A stretch of DNA of 64,000 nucleotides, taken from contig OV884057.1 of assembly GCA_930367215.1 (NCBI GenBank), forward strand, positions 248,646,830 through 248,710,829, in the 5' to 3' direction. This document shows, piece after piece, positions 44,696 to 55,239 of this stretch. Origin of the DNA: Pollenia angustigena. Lineage: Eukaryota; Arthropoda; Insecta; Diptera; Polleniidae. The first letter of the stretch is position 1; each line of letters begins with the position of its first letter. The notes beneath the pieces are model-generated. The model saw nothing but the letters and a program-made list of their open reading frames with translations, made no database searches and had not been told where the DNA came from. Position numbers and translations under genes: made by a program.

Positions 44696-45224
44696 ATATC
44701 AACAATATTATAGTTACTGTAAACATATCAATGTTTATCGCAATTATAAATATGAGTATTGTTGATCGAAAAATATTTATTTTTCTAACAACTAAATTAT
44801 GATAACTTTCAAAACATATTAAATAACCCACAACCATATCATGATATTTAATAGCCATAACATGATAACTTTCTATGCATTTATCATATTATGTTTAAGA
44901 TGCAATCCAGCTATTTTTACTCTAATAATATTATGCTAGCGCCATTTGCAAAATTATTTTGAATCAGTTGTGTCGTTTGTTTTATATGTGAGCGGGTAAA
45001 CAAGATAAATTACCATAAAAAATAATAAATTTAAAGAAATTAAAATAATTAATAATTAAGAGTGCAAAATATCGTAGTTAAATCCAACAACAAATATTGA
45101 ACTCCGCTATTTTATTTACATCAAGAAAAATTGTAAAAAGTCACAAAATAAAAAATCGATACATAAAAATTTTAACTTATTTTGTATTGTTATGACAGTT
45201 ATTAAAGGAGCTGTATCATAATAT

Positions 45225-45665
45225 TGTTACGTTTTTCCTTTAATAAACGCGTTCGGTTTACTCCCTTTATAATAAACCGTTGAGTTCTTTTAATTGCAAA
45301 TAAAAATAAATACACGCACTTATTCAACTTTACAAACTTTATTGAAATTAATTATTTTGTTCACAATTGTTAGTTACGAACAGAACCGTTTTTGAAAACA
45401 AACTAATCTAATTTTACATGAGTCACCCCTTTTTATATTTCATAATTATTTCTAGATTTTTCCTGAACCTTCCCGTAAAAACTATTTATTATGTTCTATA
45501 ACCATTTCTAGAAATTACTGGGAAATTTATATAGGAATTATTTTTAAAATAACAGTTGTGTTGAAAATTATACATGACAATTTTAAGTAACATAAAACTA
45601 TAACTTACAAGATAGCTTATAACTATAACTATAAATAATTCTAAGATAATTTAACTTTCGTAACA
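45225..45665 (-). repeat. 3' LTR of the gypsy-type element
   Basis: 441 bp. Differs from the other LTR mainly in one zone near 45250-45330: it has 27 extra bp (CGGTTTACTCCCTTTATAAT...) and a different AT-rich stretch; the remaining roughly 330 bp are almost identical (one visible substitution). Confidence 0.93.
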
Positions 45666-45676
45666 CTGCCCTCCAC

Positions 45677-48600
45677 TTAAGCCTGTTCGTCCCGAATAGA
45701 CTCAGATTCTCCTTTTCCATAATGGGCTAGTCGTTCTAGATGTACCACTTTCATTTTCGATCTTGGGCTCTTATATTTCTGGATCCGATACACCACGTCA
45801 TTCAATTTCTTTATTACTTTATATGGGCCATCCCAATGAGTCTGCAGCTTTGGAGATAGTCCTTTCTTTCGTTGCGGATTAAAAAGTAAAACCAACTGGC
45901 CCTCTTTGAAACCTTCCGAATTTGCCGCTCGATCGTATCTGGCTTTCATCTTGTCACTGGACAGCTTAATCCGACTTCGCACGAACTCATGAAGTTCATT
46001 AAGGTCATCTTGTTCCTGTGAGGTAGAGCCTTCATTGCTGCCATCTGTTGGTCCAGGCTTAACACCAAATTCTAGATCTCCAGGTAGTCTGAGCTCCGTT
46101 CCAAAGACAATTTTGGCAGGTGTACGAGAGGTGGAATTATGAACAGCTGATCTATATGCCAACAGAAACTTTGGAATGTGTTCATCCCAGTCCTTCTGAT
46201 GAGTGCTTACTACTTTACGCAAGTGTTCCTCTAATGTGCGGTTAAATCTTTCAACCATGCCATCGGATTGTGGATGCAAAGGAGTTGTTCTAGTTTTCCT
46301 TATTCCGTACAATTCGCACATTTTTTTGAACACAGCAGATTCAAAATTTCTGCCTTGGTCAGAGTGTAATTCTATTGGAACTCCGTAGCGGCACACCCAG
46401 TTATTCAAAAATACGTCCACAACGGTTTTGGCTTCTTGATTTGGGATGGCATACACCTCTGGCCATTTACTAAAGTAATCGATAACAACTAACACATAAC
46501 GGTTGCCGGCATCACTCACAGGAAAAGGTCCGGCTATATCCATTGCGATTCGCTCGAATGGGGCACCCGAATTGTACTGTTGAAGCGGTCCCCGACTTCT
46601 CCTTGTTGGTCCTTTGGCGGCAATGCATTGGGTGCAATTTGATATCCAATCGGCCACAGCTTGTTGGCACCCAACCCAGTAGAAACGTTGTTTTAATTTT
46701 TCTAGTGTTTTTGTTACGCCAAGATGGCCACCACTTGGACCATTATGGAATTCATTTAAAACTTCATGTACTTTTGACGATGGCACTACAATGAGGTTAC
46801 GAACTGATTTTCCATCGGCACTTTCCCATGCTCGGTACAGGCAGCCATTTATCAACTGTAGGCTGTTCCATAGGGCCCAGTAGGCTTTTGTTAGGGGACT
46901 TTCAGATGATATTTCGTTTCGATTCGGCCTTCTGCCTTCTTCTTTGGCCATCATAACTTTCTCTAATATAGGGTCAGCTTTCTGTGCCATTGACCAGTCT
47001 TCGTTGGACTCTATCTGCAGTAGGCGAACTTCACAGTTGTATTCCTTTCCTTCAGCCTTTACACAATGCTTGCATTCCAGTTTGCAGGGTCGTCTTGATA
47101 GAGCATCCGCATTGCCATGTTTTCCACCTTTTCTGTGCTCAATGGTAAAATCATAACTTTGTAGGCGCTCAATCCAGCGAGCTATCTGACCTTCCGGATT
47201 CTTGAATTGCAGCAACCACCTTAGTGCAGAATGGTCTGTTCTTAGCTCAAAATGTTGACCATACAAATACTTGTGGAAATGTTTTACGCACTCTAGAACT
47301 GCCAGAAGCTCTCTTCGCGTCACGCAGTAATTTCTCTCAGGCTTCGAAAGTATTCGGCTGTAATAGCCCACGACTCGCTCTACGCCATCGACCACTTGGG
47401 AAAGCACACCTCCAATTCCGTATCCGCTCGCATCGGTATCAAGCACAAATTTCTCTCCAGTAACGGGGTAAGCCAAAATTGGTGCTGAGCACAACAATTC
47501 CTTTAGTTTCTGAAATGCTGTTTCCTGTGCTTCACTCCAGATGTATTTTTGCGCCTTTTTAGTCAATTCGTGTAAACTTGCAGCAATATTTGCAAAGTTT
47601 GGCACAAAGCGCCTGTAGTATGTACATAGGCCTAGAAAACTGCGTAATTCATGAATATTTTTCGGGCGTGGCCAATCCATTACAGCTCTTATTTTATCGT
47701 CGTCCGTTGAGATGCCTTTGGAGGTTACACGATGTCCCAGATATTTTACTTCCTTCTGGAACAGTGAGCATTTCTTAGCATTTAGTTTTAGTCCTGCCAT
47801 TGATATACGTTTCATCACCTCTTCTAGGTTTTTCAGGTGTTCATCAAATGTTTTCCCCATTACAATAATGTCGTCAAGGTACACCAAACATGTCTTTCGG
47901 TGAAGACCTTTTAACACCTGCTCCATTAAACGCTCGAATGTAGCCGGAGCATTGCAGAGTCCAAATGGCATCACATTAAACTGCCATAAGCCATCACTTG
48001 CGCTAAACGCAGTTTTCTCCTTATCATTTTCCGCAATTTCCACTTGCCAATAACCGCTCTGCAAATCCAATGTAGTAAACCATTCCGTTCCGGCTAACGT
48101 GTCCAAGGTATCATCAATTCTAGGCAATGGATAACTATCTTTTTTCGTGACGTCATTCAGTTTTCTGTAATCTACGCAGAATCTGGTACTCCCATCTTTC
48201 TTTTTCACCAAAACCACTGGTGAGCTCCAAGGACTTGACGATGGTTTAATAACTCCGTTCTTTTCCATCTCGCTAACTAGCTCTTTTACTTCATTGCGCT
48301 TTGCTAGAGGAATGCTTCTTGGCGCCTGTTTTATTGGCTTAGCTTCGCCTGTGTTGATTTCGTGTTTCACGATTGACGTTCTGCCTTGGTTTTGACCTTT
48401 CAAAGCGAATGCAGAGGCATATTTTCTTAGTAGTTGTTTGGCCTTATTTTTGCAAGGCGGTGTTAGCTTTTCGGTCCATTTTCGCACATGTTCCTCTAGT
48501 GGCTCGTGGTCTTTGCTAATTCTCCTGGCTACGCCTTGATGCTGCTCGCAATTAATTACTGCCTCTGTTGAAGTACATTGTCCAATCTTGAAGTTCTGCG

Positions 48601-49270
48601 TAAGGACTTTTTCATTGCTGGATAAATTTAATACTCTCACAGGAACTAGACCCTTGCTGGGTTTTACGAGGGCATTCGCTGTTACGATATCTCCTTTAAC
48701 TTCTGCTGGCTCTACCACCCATAAACTGTTGTCCTCACAATCTCCCTCCATTCGCGCCCATACTAAGATTTCTGATTTGGGTGGCAGTTTTTCACGTTGA
48801 AGGGCGATTAGCTGTCTTACATGGGCCTTGGTTTCGTATCCAACTTCAAGGGGTATTTCCGCATCACGCCAATACATAATTTGCTGACCCATATCCAAAT
48901 GAATACCATGTTCAATCATGAAATCTGCGCCAATGATTACCTCGTCTACAATATCAGCCACAATAAATACGTGATGGGCGATTGCATTGGCCATACTTAA
49001 TTTTGCTTTTACTTTTCCATAGACAGTGGCAGACTCGCCTGTAGCTGTTCGCAGACTTACCCCGCTTAGTGGTTCGATTGATTTTTGTATTAAATCGGGC
49101 CTTATAATGGAATGTGATGCCCCAGTGTCCACAGTAAGAATGCGTTTTTGACCATTAATGTAACCATAAGCAGTAAGATTCCTGTTACTCCTTTGCACTA
49201 CTGATATAGAGATTGTGGGGCCCTCAGATGTGGAAGCTAGCCCATGCCCCGCGGTGCTAGCTATTTTTAG
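45677..49270 (-). CDS. pol: Pol polyprotein (protease, RT, RNase H, integrase)
   Basis: Open for about 1197 codons from the codon after the -1 shift (CTA at 49270) to TAA; there is no ATG needed because it is expressed as gag-pol. Visible in order: aspartic protease LTVDTGASHS; RT with VVLVKKKDGSTRFCVDYRKL, PFGLCNAPATFERLM and the catalytic YLDD; RNase H beginning LDTDASGYGIGGVLSQ; integrase zinc finger (H..H..CTQC), core MDIAGPF, LHSDQGRNFES and the Glu of SDGMVERFNRTL; C-terminal GPY-type module WDGPYKVIKKL. All catalytic residues that I can check are present. It ends EQA-stop in the polypurine tract, leaving no room for an envelope gene. Confidence 0.95.
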   Translation of the reverse strand, partial: LKIASTAGHGLASTSEGPTISISVVQRSNRNLTAYGYINGQKRILTVDTGASHSIIRPDLIQKSIEPLSGVSLRTATGESATVYGKVKAKLSMANAIAHHVFIVADIVDEVIIGADFMIEHGIHLDMGQQIMYWRDAEIPLEVGYETKAHVRQLIALQREKLPPKSEILVWARMEGDCEDNSLWVVEPAEVKGDIVTANALVKPSKGLVPVRVLNLSSNEKVLTQNFKIGQCTSTEAVINCEQHQGVARRISKDHEPLEEHVRKWTEKLTPPCKNKAKQLLRKYASAFALKGQNQGRTSIVKHEINTGEAKPIKQAPRSIPLAKRNEVKELVSEMEKNGVIKPSSSPWSSPVVLVKKKDGSTRFCVDYRKLNDVTKKDSYPLPRIDDTLDTLAGTEWFTTLDLQSGYWQVEIAENDKEKTAFSASDGLWQFNVMPFGLCNAPATFERLMEQVLKGLHRKTCLVYLDDIIVMGKTFDEHLKNLEEVMKRISMAGLKLNAKKCSLFQKEVKYLGHRVTSKGISTDDDKIRAVMDWPRPKNIHELRSFLGLCTYYRRFVPNFANIAASLHELTKKAQKYIWSEAQETAFQKLKELLCSAPILAYPVTGEKFVLDTDASGYGIGGVLSQVVDGVERVVGYYSRILSKPERNYCVTRRELLAVLECVKHFHKYLYGQHFELRTDHSALRWLLQFKNPEGQIARWIERLQSYDFTIEHRKGGKHGNADALSRRPCKLECKHCVKAEGKEYNCEVRLLQIESNEDWSMAQKADPILEKVMMAKEEGRRPNRNEISSESPLTKAYWALWNSLQLINGCLYRAWESADGKSVRNLIVVPSSKVHEVLNEFHNGPSGGHLGVTKTLEKLKQRFYWVGCQQAVADWISNCTQCIAAKGPTRRSRGPLQQYNSGAPFERIAMDIAGPFPVSDAGNRYVLVVIDYFSKWPEVYAIPNQEAKTVVDVFLNNWVCRYGVPIELHSDQGRNFESAVFKKMCELYGIRKTRTTPLHPQSDGMVERFNRTLEEHLRKVVSTHQKDWDEHIPKFLLAYRSAVHNSTSRTPAKIVFGTELRLPGDLEFGVKPGPTDGSNEGSTSQEQDDLNELHEFVRSRIKLSSDKMKARYDRAANSEGFKEGQLVLLFNPQRKKGLSPKLQTHWDGPYKVIKKLNDVVYRIQKYKSPRSKMKVVHLERLAHYGKGESESIRDEQA

Positions 49271-49276
49271 TTTAAA
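49267..49276 (-). promoter_or_regulatory. -1 ribosomal frameshift site (TTTAAAC) at the gag stop
   Basis: On the minus strand the heptamer T TTA AAC directly precedes the gag stop TAA (49269-49267). The pol frame is open through this point and is exactly -1 relative to gag, so slippage would give gag-pol. No structured stimulator was folded. Confidence 0.85.
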
Positions 49277-50753
49277 GGTGACTCTTGTGCCACCTGGTGA
49301 CTAGCACGTTGGTTGTTTCCTGGTGGCGAGGAAGATCTCGATCGTCGTCTTGGTGCTTTGCAGTTTCGCTGAATATGGCCAGTTTTACCGCAGTTATAGC
49401 ATTTTACTTTGTTTTTACTTTGCTTCTCTCCCAAAGCCTGCAAAACTGCCTCCTTCATGCTTCCCATTTCCTTCAAAATATCTCCTTCGTCTTCGGCTGT
49501 TATATCGAGCTTGCGCACCTTGCATATATGCGGTTTTGAAATTATTCTAGCGGTTTCTTGTGCTAGGGCAAATGATACCGTTTCTGCAAATGATGGCTTC
49601 TGTGATGCACATACCGCTAGTTTTACATCAGCATCCCGTATACCGTTTACAAATGCCTCGGTCTTAAAATGATCTAGCAATGGATGACTTTCACCTGGAT
49701 AAGTAAGCTGCACCAAGCGCTCAATCTCTAATGCGAAATCCTGTAGCGTCTCGTTTGGCTTTTGTACTCTACCCCGTAATTCCATTCTGAATATTTCTTT
49801 TCTATGTTCACCACCATACTTGCGTTGCAGTGCTGCCATAATGTCATCATAATTATTTCTGCAACTTACTGGTACACTTTCTAGAATTTCAGCCGCAGTT
49901 CCTTTTAAAGCCAGAATCAGTTCTATGGCTTTTTCTTCATTGTTCCAAGCATTTTTATTGGCAACTGTGTCAAACTGGAACTTAAACACATTCAATGGTG
50001 AGCTGCCGTCAAAACTTGGAGCTCTTATTCTATTCGAGACTTCTGGAAAAACTCGCACCACTCCCTCTTGGCACTGAAGACTATTTACTCTTTCTTCCAG
50101 ATGATGAAGTTTTCCATCAAAAACCGTGACTTGTGTTTTCACATTAGTGACTTGAGTTTTTACATCAGTGACTTGTGTTTTTACATCAGACAATTCTATT
50201 TCCATATCGTCTACTCTTTCGTTTATAACAGTAGAAATCTCTTGAAGCTTCTCAAGTTTTTCATTAGTAGCCTGAATTTCTCGTTTGTCACTTTAGAATT
50301 TTCTTGAATTTCGGCTAAGATGGTGCTTGCATTTTCTTTTACCATCTTCTCCATATTTTTAGAATTTTCTGCTACGATAGCTTTTGAATTTTCTTCCATT
50401 TTTCTAGAGGTTACAGCCGAATTTTCTTTTACCATTTCCTCCATTTTTCTAGAATTTTCTTCCATTTTTCTAGAATTTTCTTCCATTTTTTTAGAAGTTT
50501 CTGCCGACATTTTTTCCATTTTCTCCATCATAGCAGCAAACATTGTACCAAGATCCATGTTGCTTGTTACTGCACGGGTAGCAACTTCTATTTCTTCTTT
50601 TTCTTCAAATTCATAAGTTGCGATGTCAATATTGCGTCGCTTAAATTCATCGATTAATCTTTTCTGCAGCTCAGCTTTATTTCCAGCAGTAGGCAGATCC
50701 AACTTGCCCAACTCTTTCTTCAGCTGTTCAACTTTTAGCTCATCGAATTTCAT
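49267..50753 (-). pseudogene. gag: Gag with SAP domain, coiled coil and zinc knuckle, one frameshift
   Basis: ATG at 50753. Residues 1-40 form a SAP-type motif (LKVEQLKKELGKLDLP, GNKAELQKRL), a DNA/chromatin-binding fold. A repetitive coiled coil follows with KMEENSRKMEE repeats, then a shift of frame near 50283 (the two frames overlap at KVTNEK/REIQATNEK). The second frame carries a second short repeat (VKTQVT three times), the capsid-like region (APSFDGSSPLNVFKFQFD), and one CCHC knuckle CYNCGKTGHIQRNC near its end. Length 1487 nt is not a multiple of three, consistent with a single lost base or two gained. Gag would pack the RNA; SAP is unusual for gag. Confidence 0.88.
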
Positions 50754-50820
50754 TGTTGTTTGTATAGTTTTTTTTTTTATTATTTTATTTTTTTTTTTTT
50801 TTTTTTTTTTATTGCAATTT

Positions 50821-50834
50821 CACTTCTGACACCA
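50821..50834 (-). other. Primer-binding site, tRNA-Leu type
   Basis: Minus strand TGGTGTCAGAAGTG, two bases inside the 5' LTR. It complements a tRNA 3' end CACTTCTGACACCA, as I recall for an insect tRNA-Leu isoacceptor. The tRNA identity is from memory. Confidence 0.75.
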
Positions 50835-50836
50835 AT

Positions 50837-51250
50837 TGTTACGTTTTTCCTTTAATAAACGCGTTTGAGTTCTTTTAATTGCAAATCCGATTAAAAACAC
50901 ACACTTATTCAACTTTACAAACTTTATTGAAATTAATTATTTTGTTCACAATTGTTAGTTACGAACAGAACCGTTTTTGAAAACAAACTAATCTAATTTT
51001 ACATGAGTCACCCCTTTTTATATTTCATAATTATTTCTAGATTTTTCCTGAACCTTCCCGTAAAAACTATTTATTATGTTCTATAACCATTTCTAGAAAT
51101 TACTGGGAAATTTATATAGGAATTATTTTTAAAATAACAGTTGTGTTGAAAATTATACATGACAATTTTAAGTAACATAAAACTATTACTTACAAGATAG
51201 CTTATAACTATAACTATAAATAATTCTAAGATAATTTAACTTTCGTAACA
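50837..51250 (-). repeat. 5' LTR of the gypsy-type element
   Basis: 414 bp, TGTTACG...CGTAACA on the plus strand. It lacks the 27-bp segment near its inner end that the 3' LTR has. Confidence 0.93.
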
Positions 51251-51254
51251 ATAT

Positions 51255-51400
51255 GATTGCTTCTAAATTTATTATGATTAACATGCTCATAATATGATTC
51301 ATTTCTTAGCTTATTATGATTAACATGATAATAATATGATTGTTTCTTAACTTATTATGATTAACAGAATATTAATATGATTAAGGGAAAAATATTATGA
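51255..51400. repeat. 41-bp tandem repeat at the gypsy insertion site
   Basis: Three to four units of GATTGCTTCTAAATTTATTA-like sequence, each followed by TGATTAACATG and ending ATAATAT. The LTR element integrated at the ATAT of one unit; related TATCATAATATG sequence lies left of it. Confidence 0.75.
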
Positions 51401-52209
51401 TGTAATATTACGAATATATTTAGCCATTATATGATTCAATAATAATCTTAATATGGTGACTACAATCATGAATCTTATCATAATATGTTGCTCTTAGAAT
51501 ATGTTTACCACAACCATGTTTTTTCTTTGCGTGTAACAATGTGGAAGCCCGACAAATTAAAAAAAAACCCCCCCAAACGTTTTGCAAAAAAAAAATTAAG
51601 GATTTCAAAAAATAAAATATATTTCAAATATTTTTGATCTGATCTGGAAACAAAGTGGGACCTGCATACAAATTTTACCAAAATGCATTGGCATTCTTCA
51701 AGTACAAGACAAAGTTTTACTTTTAATAAAACAGTACTTATTTATTTAAACAAACAAAAATTAAACTTAGTTAATTAAATTTTTAAAGATATTTGAATAA
51801 CAATAGGCTGAATTTTATATATTTTTGTTTTTAGTAAAATTAAAAACCGATTTCTTATGCAATTTTTTTTAAGTTTTTAGTGCATATTTTTTATTTTTTT
51901 AGTGCATAAATTGCATTTTTAGTGCATATTTTATGCGCATATTTTCGATTTTTTAGTACATGAAAAAATCATCCCTATTCATTACATTTGGCGCTCTAAA
52001 ATTAGAATCAAAAATTCGAATTTCCGAGCGGTTTTTGCTTTTTTATTATAAAAACTAAAATTTTGACAATTTGGTTTAACCAAACGCAGTTAAAATATAC
52101 ATTTTAATAGTTGTTTTACAAATCTTGTTGATGTTGTTAGAGTTTAAAAGTTAGTTTTTTTTGTGTTTGTACGGTTTAACATTTATAAAAATATGAGAGG
52201 GGTCTAAAA

Positions 52210-52796
52210 ATGCCAAACAAACGTAAGAAAAACACTTTGTCTGTGCAAGACAAATTAAAAATATTGGAAAAAATTAACAAAGGCGTTCTGTTTCAATGCA
52301 ACCTCAAAATATCAAAGCGTTTTGATGTTGATGCAATCTAGAATGAATGAAAATGAATTTAATTCACTAGATTGCGTAAACGCGTTGCATAGTGTGTACC
52401 CAGCATTAAGCACTGGACAACGATGGATGGCTTACCAAATTTAAAAATCAACCTAGAATTCGCAAATTGATCCGCAATAATTCTATATCTGTAAGAGAAA
52501 TCGTAAGATGGAATGAAGATGCCTTTGAGAATGATTTCCATATATTTGACAGCGAAAGTTTGTCTTTAGACACGGATGAAGATAGTGATGTGGAAATGCC
52601 ACCTAATATTTCTTATTCCCAAGCTACTGCAAGTGTAAATAATTTAATAAAGTGGTACAAAAGCAGTGAATTATTTTCCACTAAGCACTTGTCAAATCTT
52701 TTAGATCTCCGTAATGATATTGTTTTGTCGGAAATACAAAAACCTACAAAACAGACTAATAATACTGATTATATGATTAACAAGACTGAGTGAGAA
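52210..52796 (+). pseudogene. pogo/Tigger-type (jerky-like) transposase, internally deleted
   Basis: ATG at 52210 starts MPNKRKKNTLSVQDKLKILE, a CENP-B/psq-type N-terminal helix-turn-helix; it is broken by a MITE fragment at 52288-52409. The frame resumes at about 52413 with DGWLTKFKNQ, the end of the CENP-B HTH region, and runs directly into an acidic C-terminal region (SLDTDEDSDVEMPPNISYSQ) with KQTNNTDYM near the stop. The whole DDE catalytic core is absent. A relic of a Tc1/mariner-superfamily element or a jerky-like host gene. Confidence 0.75.
52288..52409. mobile_element. MITE fragment, TGCTGGGTACACAC family, inverted
   Basis: From CTGTTTCAATGCA to GTGTGTACCCAGCA it parallels the reverse complement of 10798-10948. 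One terminal ~35 bp is missing at its left side; TTA follows the intact end. It interrupts the transposase relic. Confidence 0.8.
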
Positions 52797-53823
52797 TTCA
52801 AAGTATGTATTATTTTTACTTTCCTTAAAAAAATTTTATTAATTAGGGTGGTCGTCAACTGTATGGAGCATATTTGTTTTCTATTTTTCCATGATCTCAC
52901 ACCCCAATTCGGTGGGTATTGATAAAAAAACGACACCAAAAAAAGTTTTAGGACAATCGGCGAAGGCTAAATTGTCCGCCAAAGTTTGAGAAAAATCGTG
53001 AAGTCCGACTTGTATGCCTCATAACTCGGAAAATATTATTTTTAAATAAAACTCGTTTTCAAAGAATTTGTTATTAGTGAAGTTTTATTTTAACAAGTTT
53101 TCTCTTAATCTCATATTTAACAAAAAGTAACCAAAATAAGAGCAAACAGCAGCATAGAGAGAGTTTTTTCTTTGGAACTATTTTTGCTTACACACGTCTG
53201 TTTAGCTTCAATATTTGCGTTTGTGTGCGTTTGCTTACAGAAAAATATAGTCAAACGCATATCATTTGTTTCTACCATACCTACCCGCTATCTCTTTTCC
53301 TTAAGGGGGCTTCCATACAAAATTGTCAAATACAGACTAGAAATATATTGAAGAAAAACGCCTTATACAAATATGACAGTTTAATGAAAATCTTAAATTT
53401 GGCTCCTGCAGCACGTAGGATGCCCCTAGATGAGTCAAATGTATGACCGATCCCACTTTGTTTTCTATCGCCATCATTTGTTTTTAGCATACCTACATAT
53501 ATTGAAGAAAAAGTCCCATAAATGCCAAGGAGGATAAAATGTATGACCGACCTCCATTGGTTTTTTGTTTTTAACATTTTCAAATAGCATACTTGCCCTT
53601 TATCACCACTTTTTAGGCATTTTTTGTGAATAAAATCAAAAGTTGTGAACAGATTTTAATCACTTATGGCTTTCTTTTGCAAATTCGTTTTTGTATGTCT
53701 AAAAAAGTTATAAGCACAGCTGCATCTTTTAATTTTTTATGATTTTTTAAAGAAAAAATTGTTTATTTTTTTCTAAAAAAAATTATGTTTCTAAAATGAA
53801 TGCGGATATAAAAAAACCTTTAA

Positions 53824-54416
53824 CCCTTCTGCACTCCTTGGGTCAATTTGACCCAATTTTGGTTTTCAAACGCAAAATTTTTTCCTTTAAATATAAGATA
53901 TGGACGTGAAACTTTAATTTATCCATTACAGGGACGAAAATTACAAATTTAAATGAAAATAATAAAATTTAAATTTTTGCACCCCCCTCAACATTTAAAA
54001 ACACGATTTACACACATTTAATATCCTTTGCAATAAGATGACCTTGCAAGCGATATTGCAGGTTTAATTCCAGTAATTTTTTTCCTATTGAACATAATTG
54101 AATTGAGCTCATCTTCATTCAGAATCATCAATCAATAATTTTTTCAGTCAAATAATTTCAAGGAATTCAGTTTAATTTTTGGTGGACAGCTTCCATACAT
54201 ACAAGTTTTACATAATGACAGAAATAAGAAAAGTAAGCTATGTAAAATAAAATTTCTTAGGTTAAAGGTTCTTAGTGATTTTTATTATACTTAATAAAAA
54301 AAAACAAAACAAATAAATTTCCTATATAAATTATGAAATTTTTTTACATTTTAATGTTGGGTCATATTGCCCCAAAGGATCATAGGATGGGCACATATCC
54401 AAGGGATGCAGAAGAC
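53824..54416. mobile_element. piggyBac-type MITE, TTAA TSD, 593 bp
   Basis: TTAA at 53820-53823 and 54417-54420; ends CCCTTCTGCACTCCTTGG / inverted GTCTTCTGCATCCCTTGG; both ends continue into GGGTCAA/TTGGGTCAT. TTAA target with a CCCTTNGCA start is piggyBac-like. Non-coding. Confidence 0.85.
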
Positions 54417-54644
54417 TTAAGCTTTTTTAAGGTTATTTTATTGCAGAATTTCGGTTTTTTAAGTTTATTCAATAAACTAAACCGTTTTTGAGTAACGCGA
54501 ATATATGTTGTGCAACCTCCTCCATTTCCCATATAACGATATATCTGGAAAACAAAAACTAACCTTAATAAATTAATAAGAACATTTAAAAAAAAATTTT
54601 TTTAAGAAACGCTTTTCTTAAAAAAGAATATTTAAAAAAATTTT

Positions 54645-54900
54645 GCCCTCCCCCTAGATTTTATCCTGGCTACGCCCATGTATTCGTGTATTGTCATCGG
54701 GAATATGCATGCCTGCAAAGTTGCATCCATTTGCATTGAGTAAAAGGCAGTCAAAAAAACATTTTACCAAAAAAAAAAAATTGGCACCCCCACCCCCCTA
54801 GATTTTATCCCGGCTACGCCCATGTATTCGTGTATTGTCATCGGGAATTTGTATGCCTGCAAAGTTTCATCCATTTGCATTGAGTATAAGGCGGTTAAAT
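54645..54900. repeat. Two-copy tandem duplication, unit about 150 bp
   Basis: CCCCCTAGATTTTATCC, GGCTACGCCCATGTATTCG and GCATCCATTTGCATTGAGTA are repeated in order, first from 54650 and again from 54803, with few differences. Confidence 0.85.
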
Positions 54901-55239
54901 TAACGTTACAAGATTGGATTTTCCGAAGTGAAGCTAAAGAAAAGGTTTTAAAAATTTGATGTTTTTAGTCGCTTAATCGCTATTTTTCAGTTTATTTTGT
55001 TTAATGAGAGGATAATAAAAAACTTGTTGAGAACTATTCTACAAAATTGAAATGAAACATAAAAGTCAGATTTGATGTAAAAATATAATTTTTCTCAAAC
55101 TTTGGTGGGCGTGAGGGACGGCTTAGCCTTCGCCGTTCGTCCTAAACCAAATTGGTGGGTGAGACCTAACGAAATCCAACTTTTGATTTTAACGGTCACC
55201 CTAATGTACTTACTAAAGTCAAATGAACTGAATTATTAT

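Larger units (their letters stand above)
45225..51250 (-). mobile_element. Ty3/gypsy-type LTR retrotransposon, near-complete
   Basis: Two LTRs (45225-45665, 50837-51250) beginning TGTTACG and ending CGTAACA, with a 4-bp duplication ATAT (45221-45224, 51251-51254). Inside, on the minus strand: primer-binding site, gag, pol, and a purine-rich tract AAGTGGAGGGCAG (about 45666-45678) next to the 3' LTR. No env region; pol ends within the purine tract. Domain order protease-RT-RNase H-integrase is Ty3/gypsy. Pol is fully open, so the insertion is recent, but gag has one frameshift. Confidence 0.95.
44281..51536. mobile_element. Old inverted-repeat element hosting the gypsy insertion
   Basis: CACGCAGAGAAAAAATATGG at 44281 pairs with an inverted CACGCAAAGAAAAAACATGG ending about 51532. 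Both sides share AACAATATG / CATATTGTT-like and ATAATATG phrases. The LTR element (45225-51250) and a palindromic insert (44430-44695) lie inside. No TSD for the outermost ends was found. Confidence 0.6.
52846..55204. mobile_element. Inverted-repeat element with TTAGGGTG ends
   Basis: TTAGGGTGGTCG at 52846 and inverted TTAGGGTGACCG ending 55204. Subterminal blocks also pair: TTTTAGGACAATCGGCGAAGG (written to 20: TTTAGGACAATCGGCGAAGG) and GCCAAAGTTTGAGAAAAAT recur inverted at about 55090-55150. Contains the piggyBac-type MITE and a tandem duplication. No TSD resolved. Confidence 0.7.

Noticed and set aside
45225..45680. Envelope gene of an endogenous retrovirus
   Set aside because: Pol stops within the polypurine tract immediately before the LTR; there is no space or frame for env.
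46203..48800. Plus-strand open frames of 60-83 codons
   Set aside because: Shadows of the minus-strand pol frame.
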